From contig JAGIBF010000054.1 of assembly GCA_017744515.1 (NCBI GenBank), forward strand, positions 1-53,446: a DNA stretch of 53,446 nucleotides, in the 5' to 3' direction. Of this stretch, positions 1 through 6,777 are shown piece by piece. How positions within the stretch are numbered: the first letter of the stretch is position 1; each line of letters begins with the position of its first letter. A program made the position numbers and the translations under genes. The notes under the pieces are model-generated. The model made no database searches, was not told where the DNA came from, and worked only from the letters and a program-made list of their open reading frames with translations. Origin of the DNA: Niastella sp. (lineage in GTDB: Bacteria; Bacteroidota; Bacteroidia; Chitinophagales; Chitinophagaceae).

Positions 1-1041
1 ATGCCCTATCCAATACTTCGCCGCCTGCTGATAACGTTCGTTATTCGTGTGCAGATAAAACCGGTGAAAGATGTGCGAAACACCGCTCGTGCCATGACAC
101 ACGGCAGCATCATGCAGCATATTCTGCGTGCGGTCCCTCCGCAAAGAAGCCTTATCTATGATCTGTAAAGAAGCATTTTTCCAGTTTTCATCATTGCTCG
201 CCTCATAGAGGTGCCAGAAAGAAATAGCAATACCAAGGTCCCCGTAGCACCAGGCAAGACGGGAATTATACGACGCATCATTATTCTTCTTCATGCCGAA
301 AGGATACAGAGACAGTGTGGAAGGGTCTTTACTCTGAAGCGTCAGGATAAAGCGGGCCGCCTTATCAGCGAGCATTATAGCCCTTTCCCTTGTTTCCGGA
401 TTGTTGGTTCGTAACGCCGCTTTCGACAGCAGGCTGATGATGCTCGGCATACCATGCGCCAGCCCAAGATTACATTCGTTCGATTCGATAACGCGGTTTA
501 CAAAATCCACATTATACCACAGTACAGTACCATCCTCATTGGTCGTCGCTATGTTGGCCAGCAGGTCCACCACCTCGGCAATGATCTTTTCCTTGTCGTA
601 ATGCTGTATATCATTTTCAATAAAAAAATAAAAGATGCTCAGGCCGTCATGCAAAAAGTCATAAAACCCCTGCTTCAGCAGCTCTGTCATTTTCTCATAC
701 AAAAAATGCTCGGTTTCGGAAATAGCTTCATAACAGGAAGCATCGATGAAGTCATTTTTGATGAGATGGCCCGTTAGCCAGTTCAGCCCCGCAAGCCCCG
801 AGCAATGAGAATAATATTTAGGATCGAACCTGTAATCGTTAACGATTCGTTCGTATAGCCGGGTGGCTTTATCGAAGTATTCTTCCGACCCCGTAAGTTT
901 GGAAAGATAGAAATAAAACATCACTGCGCCGGGATTGCCGGCAGCGAGATTGTTGGCATGCAGCATCCTTCTTGAAACGGCCGAATCGACTTCCGATTCT
1001 ATCTCGAGGATCTTTTGCAGTAGCGCTTGCTTCTCTGCCAT
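1..1041 (-). CDS. lanC: Lanthionine synthetase C (LanC) family cyclase, 3' end cut by window edge
   Basis: The minus-strand frame is open from an ATG at 1041 to the left edge, giving 347 residues without a stop. The LanC zinc site is visible: a WCYG motif with Cys265, and a CHG motif with Cys315-His316, 50 residues apart as in NisC-type cyclases. A GLAHG motif (His196) matches the conserved histidine of the family. LanC proteins form thioether rings by adding cysteine thiols to dehydrated Ser/Thr, in the cytoplasm. The family is usually about 400 residues, so roughly the last 60 are missing. It lies 35 nt after the esterase-like gene and appears to be the last visible gene of the minus-strand operon headed by the precursor peptides. 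A LanB dehydratase would be expected further left but cannot be seen. The family call is firm; the substrate is inferred from the neighbours. Confidence 0.93.
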   Translation of the reverse strand, partial: MAEKQALLQKILEIESEVDSAVSRRMLHANNLAAGNPGAVMFYFYLSKLTGSEEYFDKATRLYERIVNDYRFDPKYYSHCSGLAGLNWLTGHLIKNDFIDASCYEAISETEHFLYEKMTELLKQGFYDFLHDGLSIFYFFIENDIQHYDKEKIIAEVVDLLANIATTNEDGTVLWYNVDFVNRVIESNECNLGLAHGMPSIISLLSKAALRTNNPETRERAIMLADKAARFILTLQSKDPSTLSLYPFGMKKNNDASYNSRLAWCYGDLGIAISFWHLYEASNDENWKNASLQIIDKASLRRDRTQNMLHDAAVCHGTSGVSHIFHRFYLHTNNERYQQAAKYWIGH

Positions 1042-1076
1042 GGGATAAGGTTTATGATTAGATAATTACGTTACGC

Positions 1077-2912
1077 TCATTTCAAATAAAAATAACCCGC
1101 AGGAGTGGTGCTCCTGATAAAGAAAACACCATCGAAGTTGTTCAACATGTCCGCAGGGTGAAACTGGTCTGCGCCGGGTATGATCTGCGACCCCAGTGAA
1201 CGCCATTCCAGTCCCCTTGTAAGCGCAGTATGCACACGCGTCTGCCGGCCCGCAGGCAGCTGCCAGAAAAATACAGGATACCTTGCCTGCCCCAGGTAGT
1301 ATTCATAACATATCCGGTAAGGCAGCTGCAGCACAGCCGTATCCCCGCCACGGTTGTTCAGTCTGAAACTGATAGCTTCCCCGGTAGCAGTAAGGAAAGC
1401 AAAACTTTTATACAAAGGCCCCAACGATGTTTTCAGCAGGTATTCCCCCTGATACACATGCTTTCCGTCATAATACCCGTTGCTTTTTTTCTGAATATGC
1501 GTATTGTGGCACCACAAAATGATCTTCTTGTTTTTATAGAAATCCCGCAACCATACCACATTGGCCGCCATCAGAGAATCCCGGTAATTGGCCGATACAT
1601 ATTGCGGCGTGCCCTGCGAAGCAGAAGCCTGAGCATACAGATAAGAGAGATAGATCGAATTGACGAGAGAACGGAAGTTCTTTTCAAGCCATGCCATCTC
1701 CGTTGGTCCCGTTGCAGCCGCCAGGCCCGGTTTGGCAGCCAGAAAATGTTGTAGCAGGCGGCAGGCATGATGATACATGGAATCCAGCCGGCCGGTACTG
1801 CTCCGGAAGCGGGAAACATACTGGTCGAGCGCCACGGTTGAATCGTACAGCATAGTGCTTAAAGGCTGTAGCTTTTGCTTTAGCAGCAGCAGCGGGTAAT
1901 ATATCTTCTGATCATCGAAACCGGCAAGCACAACGTTGCGTTTCTTTCTCAGCACGTCCACAAGCGCCGTGACCTCCGTTGTCTGATGCACGCGCGTGAA
2001 TAAAGAGTCCACGATCTGAGCGGAGGAATAATTACCATCCTGTAACAGCGTATTCGCAATGTTCATCTCGGTGATACCGTTTTCAAAAGCGATCACTTCA
2101 AATCCCATATTGTCCACCAGGTAATGGATGATGCGGGAACGTAGCACATTGAACTCCCTGGTGCCATGTGTGCTTTCACCCAGCGCTACCACCTGAGCGT
2201 TGCCAACAGCTTTTTTCAGAAATGAAAGATCCTTCATCGCGGAAAGGTCCGCTGTAGCTTGCAATGATACGATGCTGTGATTCAGCCATTCCATATCCTT
2301 GCTGTCGGGCAGCTGCCTCGGAGGATGTTGGATGGGCAGGTCCAGCAGCGGCTTGTCATCGATCAGAATAGAGATATCATCCACATTGATGTCAATAAGC
2401 GCCTGGGCGATCAGTCCTATGCGGACCGCTTTTTCCTGTATAGAGCCTGGCGTTACCCAGGCAGTAGCTTCATATTCATACCAAGCGCCATGGGAATAAG
2501 ACCCGTTGATTCGGAAAAAACTGGTATCGATAACCTTGATGCGCGCCGGATTGACAGGTTGTATGAAGTATTTAAGATAAGTGTTCCAGCCCTTATTGAT
2601 CCTGAAATGATACCTTACCGTTATCTTTCTGTAATCTGAAAAAGACGACAGGTCGATTTCCTGATAATAAACACAGCCGCTGGCATTGACCGCTTTGGGA
2701 GTGTGGATGATGCGTGCGCTGTAGCGTCCGCTGTAGGGGTTGACAGAATCTGTAAACACCTCGTAAGGAGCGGGGGAGGGCATAAACCACTTTTCGGGTT
2801 TGTCATCATAACCAATATATTCAAATCCCCCGTTAAAGCTTACCTGTGTGTACCCGTCTACGTATAGTAATAGAAGAAAAGAAGATAATAATATGATCGA
2901 TCGTTGTTTCAT
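1077..2912 (-). CDS. Erythromycin esterase family protein, secreted
   Basis: 611 residues with an N-terminal hydrophobic signal sequence (about residues 1-23). Residues about 24-190 look like a beta-sandwich domain. The erythromycin esterase (EreA/B, PF05139) domain follows, with GESTHG at 245-250 (His249 is the family's catalytic-type histidine), AFENG around 277 and WCHNTH at 467-472. Family members hydrolyse macrolide esters, but many Bacteroidota members have no link to antibiotics and their substrate is unknown. The stop of the upstream glycosyltransferase is 11 nt before this start, so the two are co-transcribed. Its place between a glycosyltransferase and LanC suggests a maturation, tailoring or self-protection role in the peptide cluster. 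That role is inference; the signal peptide implies it acts outside the cytoplasm. Confidence 0.88.
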   Translation of the reverse strand: MKQRSIILLSSFLLLLYVDGYTQVSFNGGFEYIGYDDKPEKWFMPSPAPYEVFTDSVNPYSGRYSARIIHTPKAVNASGCVYYQEIDLSSFSDYRKITVRYHFRINKGWNTYLKYFIQPVNPARIKVIDTSFFRINGSYSHGAWYEYEATAWVTPGSIQEKAVRIGLIAQALIDINVDDISILIDDKPLLDLPIQHPPRQLPDSKDMEWLNHSIVSLQATADLSAMKDLSFLKKAVGNAQVVALGESTHGTREFNVLRSRIIHYLVDNMGFEVIAFENGITEMNIANTLLQDGNYSSAQIVDSLFTRVHQTTEVTALVDVLRKKRNVVLAGFDDQKIYYPLLLLKQKLQPLSTMLYDSTVALDQYVSRFRSSTGRLDSMYHHACRLLQHFLAAKPGLAAATGPTEMAWLEKNFRSLVNSIYLSYLYAQASASQGTPQYVSANYRDSLMAANVVWLRDFYKNKKIILWCHNTHIQKKSNGYYDGKHVYQGEYLLKTSLGPLYKSFAFLTATGEAISFRLNNRGGDTAVLQLPYRICYEYYLGQARYPVFFWQLPAGRQTRVHTALTRGLEWRSLGSQIIPGADQFHPADMLNNFDGVFFIRSTTPAGYFYLK

Positions 2913-2923
2913 TGGTAAGGTTA

Positions 2924-4534
2924 TTATTGGCGGCTGCTTTTTTTAGGCGCAAAACGCATTATTTTCTTCATATCGATCGACTCCAGCGACGCACGCTCAC
3001 TGTTCTCTTCCAGCAGCAGCTGATATTCAAACTGGAAATAGGGCCATTTCTCGTCCTCCGATTGATAGAACTGGTACTTTTGGGAGCGCAGCGGAGCACT
3101 GATCATTCCATAATGCTTGATAACCGTTTGCGCAATCCTGCTTTTGGAACTCACATAAGGAACCGCTGTAAAATGCAATTTACGCAAATGAAGGAATTGC
3201 ATCCTGCCTTTGTTTTTAAACATCCGCCAGCGTAGCAATACCCCCTTGGGCAAGCCTGGGGTATACTGCCCCGTGGTCCTGAAATGCCCCTCGTCATCCC
3301 ACAAATGAACAAGCGGGAACACTACGTTTTCAATATTCTTTGAAGTATAATGTTCTAATTGAAGATTCCACCGGGGATCGAAACGTTCATCCGCATCCAG
3401 AAAAAGAAGCCAGGTAGCCTGAAAAAAAGAAGCAATGTTCAGCAGCATATTCCTGTTCTGCTGGTCGTCGAATACAGCTCCCCGTACCTTTTGCACCTTC
3501 AGCAGTAGTTTGTCACTTGCCGCAGCCTCGTACGTGCCATCCGTACTCGCATCATCCAGCAGAATAATGCCATCGCAATGTTTATCCAGGTGTTCCAGCA
3601 CTTCTGGAACGTGCTTTCGTTCGTTGAACACAGGAAGCAACGCTATTATCTTATAGGAAGATTCGAATGCGTCAGGCCGCATCAGGGTATAATGTTTGGC
3701 CATTGCCGACAGATACCCGGTACAAAGTTCCCGGGCATACTTATTATGCTGATAGTCATAGATACATTCCGAAAAATCGGTGCCCCAGTTTTTTTTATTC
3801 ATAACCGCCTTATCCGGATAAAAGACATCGTGGTATTGGGCGTCGGATATACGCTGAGACCTTTCTGTGCGGATAGCCTCACCATCCCGCGTATTTTTTT
3901 CTCGGTGAATAAGCAGCGCCTCGCGCACAAGTACCCTTTTGCAGCCATGCAGGTCGAGCCGTGTTCTGATATTGTCATCATCCCCGCCCCAGGTAGTATA
4001 CTGCTCATTATATCCCCTGATAGCCAGTAAGTCTTTCCGCCTCGCAAGGATACTGCCGTAAGGAAGCAACAGATGCTCGTGAAGGTTGTCTTCATTCACT
4101 ACCGTTTTTTCATCGGTAAAGATCACATGCCCCAGAAAATAACTGTTGGGATACAGCTCCGCCATGCACCTGAGTTCCAGAATAAGGTCAGAATGAAAGG
4201 CGCTGTCAGGACCCATCACCAGTACATAATCCTTACACGCATGCCTGATGCCTGTATTGATGGCCTTTGAAGGATTGCGCCAGGAATGCGGCTGCCGGTT
4301 TATCAATACCTTCCAGTTGATAAAAGGATATTCTTTGATCAGCAGTATCAGTTGCTCCTCTTCCTGCGGATCGTCCATACAGATGATCACCTCGATGCCG
4401 TTGCGCTCAAAGAAGGGAGCATTCGTTTTTATGGTAAGGCTGAAATCTTCATACTTTTTATAATAAGGTAGTACAATACTTACTTCAAAATTCCGATTAA
4501 TTTTTTCCTGTGAAAAATTAACGACAACGGACAT
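2924..4534 (-). CDS. Two-domain family 2 glycosyltransferase (copy A)
   Basis: 536 residues with two GT-A-type domains in tandem. The first starts near residue 16 (SIVLPYYKKYEDF), has a metal-binding-like MGPDS at 107-111 and a GGDDDN motif at 183-188, as in galactosyl- and GalNAc-transferase-like GT2/GT7 enzymes. The second starts near 296 (LLPVFNER), has a DDAST nucleotide-binding motif near 327 and a DADE motif at 380-383. No signal peptide or membrane segment is evident, so it is probably cytoplasmic. It lies 83 nt downstream of the first precursor, beyond an intrinsic terminator, and 11 nt upstream of the esterase-like gene. It is a paralogue of the gene at 12105-13688; the two align without gaps over the first 390 residues or so. 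The first DXD-like site reads GPD here but DPE in the paralogue, so donor specificity may differ. Acceptor unknown; the Cys-rich peptides are a plausible target. Confidence 0.9.
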   Translation of the reverse strand: MSVVVNFSQEKINRNFEVSIVLPYYKKYEDFSLTIKTNAPFFERNGIEVIICMDDPQEEEQLILLIKEYPFINWKVLINRQPHSWRNPSKAINTGIRHACKDYVLVMGPDSAFHSDLILELRCMAELYPNSYFLGHVIFTDEKTVVNEDNLHEHLLLPYGSILARRKDLLAIRGYNEQYTTWGGDDDNIRTRLDLHGCKRVLVREALLIHREKNTRDGEAIRTERSQRISDAQYHDVFYPDKAVMNKKNWGTDFSECIYDYQHNKYARELCTGYLSAMAKHYTLMRPDAFESSYKIIALLPVFNERKHVPEVLEHLDKHCDGIILLDDASTDGTYEAAASDKLLLKVQKVRGAVFDDQQNRNMLLNIASFFQATWLLFLDADERFDPRWNLQLEHYTSKNIENVVFPLVHLWDDEGHFRTTGQYTPGLPKGVLLRWRMFKNKGRMQFLHLRKLHFTAVPYVSSKSRIAQTVIKHYGMISAPLRSQKYQFYQSEDEKWPYFQFEYQLLLEENSERASLESIDMKKIMRFAPKKSSRQ

Positions 4535-4566
4535 GGGAATTAGATATTATAATTCATAAGGTAAGT

Positions 4567-4592
4567 AAAAAGACCGATAAACTATCGGTCTT
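4567..4592 (-). terminator. Intrinsic terminator/attenuator between precursor 1 and the biosynthetic genes
   Basis: A perfect 10-bp stem (AAGACCGATA / TATCGGTCTT, 4570-4579 with 4583-4592, 3-nt loop) is followed on the minus strand by a U-run (complement of the A-run at 4567-4571). It sits 26 nt after the stop of the first precursor. In lanthipeptide clusters such a partial terminator lets structural peptides be made in excess over modification enzymes. Confidence 0.85.
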
Positions 4593-4617
4593 GATCGCAA
4601 TAAATTTGGAAAAACGG

Positions 4618-5019
4618 CTAACAGGAACAGGTAGCAGGACCGTTGGCACAGCTGGCGTCCATGTGCGTTGCCGGGCAAGTTTGCTGTACGTCAGTACATT
4701 GCCCGTGCGTACAATCCAGTTGCGTAAAGCAATGATTGTTGTCACTGGGACATTGCTCACCGGTACATCCGCCGGGAGCCTGTGTACAACCTGGTTGTTC
4801 CGGACCACTGGCACAGGCATTGTTCGTGTGGCAGTCATTCCCCTTGGATAAAGTACACTGACAATTGTTCTCGGTACAGCTATCCGTACAGTTGGGACCC
4901 TGGGCGGGGTCGTTGTAGGTAGCCAGATCCGTGTCGTCTCCGCCGAAAATCCGTTTCGCAAAATCTTCGGACAGGTTGCTGACGGTGATCTTCCGCAGCG
5001 ACAGTTTGTTCTTTTTCAT
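4618..5019 (-). CDS. Cys-rich GG-leader RiPP (lanthipeptide-like) precursor 1
   Basis: 133 residues. The leader (about 1-27) carries the Bacteroidota LSLRKITVSNLSEDFAKR pattern and ends in a Gly-Gly pair, the cut site for a C39 peptidase such as the one encoded at 6778. The core of about 106 residues has 16 cysteines and is rich in Thr, Ser, Asn and Asp. It contains the blocks CTDSCTENNCQC and, at the C-terminus, SCANGPATC, which recur in the other copies. This is the most downstream of four tandem precursors. With LanC in the same cluster, the Ser/Thr plus Cys composition fits (methyl)lanthionine rings, although disulfides are equally possible from sequence alone. The start is fixed by conservation of the leader. 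An alternative ORF in another frame (4554-4961) has no leader and is a shadow. Confidence 0.88.
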   Translation of the reverse strand: MKKNKLSLRKITVSNLSEDFAKRIFGGDDTDLATYNDPAQGPNCTDSCTENNCQCTLSKGNDCHTNNACASGPEQPGCTQAPGGCTGEQCPSDNNHCFTQLDCTHGQCTDVQQTCPATHMDASCANGPATCSC

Positions 5020-5043
5020 ATGAAAAGTTTAGTGATGATGAAT

Positions 5044-5101
5044 AATAAATATAACAGAGCAGGCACTACCGGCATCTCAGCTGGCAGGCATTATATTTAT
5101 T
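5044..5101. repeat. AT-rich inverted repeat in the leader of precursor 1
   Basis: AATAAATATAA at 5044-5054 is the exact reverse complement of 5091-5101, enclosing 36 nt of GC-rich sequence. It lies 25 nt upstream of the precursor 1 start on the minus strand and could fold in the 5' leader or bind a regulator. A similar arrangement precedes precursor 3. Confidence 0.55.
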
Positions 5102-5142
5102 CAGCAGTAAAGGTCCCGTTACCGGAACGACGGTTTCGGCAA

Positions 5143-5544
5143 CTAACAGGTGCAGGTGGCCGGGCCATTGGCGCAGCTCGCATCCATATGTGTGCCGGGA
5201 CAGCCATTTTGTACATTTGTACAATCAGTGGCAGAGCAATCCATATCCGTAAAGCACTTGTTATTATTGCTTGGACAGGTTTGACCGTCTGTACATCCTC
5301 CGTCTGCACGTGTACAGTTGGGTTCTTCCGGCCCGCTGGCGCATCCCGCACCGTTGGTGTTGCACCCCTCTGATAGATGACACTGACAGTTATTGTCCGT
5401 GCAGCTGTCCGTACAGTTGGGACCCGGGCTGGGATCGTTGTAGGTAGGAGCATCCGGATCGTCTCCCCCGAATACACGTTTCGCATAATCTTCGGATAAA
5501 TTGCTGACAGTGATTTTCTTCAGCGATAGTTTGTTCTTTTTCAT
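5143..5544 (-). CDS. Cys-rich GG-leader RiPP (lanthipeptide-like) precursor 2
   Basis: 133 residues. Its leader is almost the same as in precursors 1 and 3 and ends at Gly26-Gly27. The core has 16 cysteines, in the same order and nearly the same spacing as precursor 1: CTDSCTDNNCQC, then a CASGPEEPNCTRADGGC block shared with precursor 3, and a SCANGPATC tail shared with precursors 1 and 4. There are about 20 Ser/Thr residues in the core, enough to pair with every cysteine. It is separated from precursor 1 by 123 nt. A TACTCTTTG sequence on the minus strand at 5620-5628, with TTG 21 nt further upstream, resembles a Bacteroidota promoter and might give this copy its own start; that reading is weak. 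Role inferred as for the other copies. Confidence 0.88.
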   Translation of the reverse strand: MKKNKLSLKKITVSNLSEDYAKRVFGGDDPDAPTYNDPSPGPNCTDSCTDNNCQCHLSEGCNTNGAGCASGPEEPNCTRADGGCTDGQTCPSNNNKCFTDMDCSATDCTNVQNGCPGTHMDASCANGPATCTC

Positions 5545-5645
5545 GTGAAAAGTTTAATAATCAATGATGATAAATGCCCCCTTCCGGAAACACGGGTTTC
5601 GCGGCAATGGGTAAGTGAACAAAGAGTACAGATTGCGCGGCACGG

Positions 5646-6056
5646 TTAACAATTATTACAGGTATTGCAGGATTCCGGGCCATTGGCACAGCTTAGATCC
5701 TTATAAGTTGCCGGGCAGCCGTTTTCTACATCTGTACATTGCGTAACAGAGCAATCAAGGTCTGAGAAACACTTGTTATTATTGCTTGGGCAGGTTTGGC
5801 CTTCTGTACATCCTCCGTCTGCACGGGTACAGTTGGGTTCTTCCGGTCCGCTGGCGCATCCTTCACCGCCTGTGTGGCAGTGATCCTGAGAAGCGTGGCA
5901 TTGACAGTTATTGGCGGTACAGCTGTCCGTGCAATCCCCGTTTCCAGGGTCATTGTAGGTAGGCATACCAGGATCGCCGCCGAATATTTTCCTGGCGTAA
6001 TCTTCGGATAAATTGCTGACGGTGATTTTTTTCAGCGACAGTTTGTTCTTTTTCAT
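5646..6056 (-). CDS. Cys-rich GG-leader RiPP (lanthipeptide-like) precursor 3
   Basis: 136 residues with the same leader, ending at Gly26-Gly27. The core has 17 cysteines. The central part is nearly identical to precursor 2 (CASGPEEPNCTRADGGC and a following CPSNNNKCF block), while the tail differs: SCANGPES is followed by CNTCNNC, adding one cysteine. Gene spacing is 101 nt to precursor 2 and 154 nt to precursor 4. The mosaic of identical centre and divergent tail suggests recombination between tandem copies. Expected processing is dehydration and cyclisation (LanC), then leader removal and export by the C39 transporter. Confidence 0.87.
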   Translation of the reverse strand: MKKNKLSLKKITVSNLSEDYARKIFGGDPGMPTYNDPGNGDCTDSCTANNCQCHASQDHCHTGGEGCASGPEEPNCTRADGGCTEGQTCPSNNNKCFSDLDCSVTQCTDVENGCPATYKDLSCANGPESCNTCNNC

Positions 6057-6073
6057 ACGAAAGGTTTACGATG

Positions 6074-6127
6074 ATAAATATAATATTGCATACGCCACCC
6101 GTAACGACAGGTGGACATTATATCTAT
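6074..6127. repeat. AT-rich inverted repeat in the leader of precursor 3
   Basis: ATAAATATAAT (6074-6084) pairs with 6117-6127 with one mismatch. Inside it CCACC (6095-6099) pairs with GGTGG (6110-6114). It lies 17 nt upstream of the precursor 3 start on the minus strand and mirrors the repeat before precursor 1. Confidence 0.5.
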
Positions 6128-6210
6128 ACAGCAATAAATACCTCATTATCTTAAGCCACAGTTTGCGGGAAGGACTAAACAGTCAGAGGGTAACAGATCA
6201 GGAAGCGAAA

Positions 6211-6498
6211 CTAACAAACACAGGTAGCCGGTCCGTTGGCGCACGACATATCGCCGTCCGTAGCCGGACAGTTGTCGTTCGTGCAGGGACCGCCCACCGA
6301 TTCACAGGTTTCTCCGCATCCGGTAGGTTGCGTGGGTTTCGGCTCACAGGTAATAGCGGGGTCTGAGCAGGCGCAGGAACACTGTGTTTCGCCGTTATTA
6401 TAGGTTGGCTCTTCGCTGTCGCCACCGAATACTTGCCTGGCAAAATCTTCCGATAGATTACTGGTGGTAATTTTTTTGAGCGAGAGTTTCTTTTTCAT
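6211..6498 (-). CDS. Cys-rich GG-leader RiPP (lanthipeptide-like) precursor 4, short form
   Basis: 95 residues. The leader KKLSLKKITTSNLSEDFAR ends in Gly25-Gly26 and matches the other three, but the core is shorter (about 69 residues, 11 cysteines). It opens with CSCAC, continues with a proline- and threonine-rich stretch, and ends with the same SCANGPATC block as precursors 1 and 2. It is the first gene of the minus-strand series and lies back to back with the transporter gene, with 279 nt between their starts. That shared gap should hold the promoters for both directions, though no perfect consensus was found there. Being the most divergent copy, it may yield a distinct product or act as a partner of a multi-component system. 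Confidence 0.87.
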   Translation of the reverse strand: MKKKLSLKKITTSNLSEDFARQVFGGDSEEPTYNNGETQCSCACSDPAITCEPKPTQPTGCGETCESVGGPCTNDNCPATDGDMSCANGPATCVC

Positions 6499-6777
6499 AA
6501 ATAAGGTTTAGTAACCGAATTTATAGTAAAAACAATGTTGCATCCAAGAAATTCGGCAACAGTTTTTTAATAAATAGCGTATATGTGACCGTTAACATAA
6601 GATTTAACACTTATAATCATACGCTCACCCGCAGTTTACCGAAAGAGACGGTTTTTTGTTACCGCAGCGCATATCATAACGCTAACGGATAAATTAATAA
6701 ATATGCTCATTTGATGCGGATTTTTTTGTTGCAGTATTGAATACTTACGTAACTTACTGTTGCCTTCATTAAACCTT

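Noticed and set aside
4554..6443. Out-of-frame ORFs across the precursors (4554-4961, 5097-5486, 5726-5953, 6198-6443, minus strand)
   Set aside because: They lack the conserved leader and owe their length to the Cys/Thr-rich codons of the real precursors.
6760..6777. TTG start for the C39 transporter
   Set aside because: The added six residues are not part of the domain and an ATG follows at 6778.
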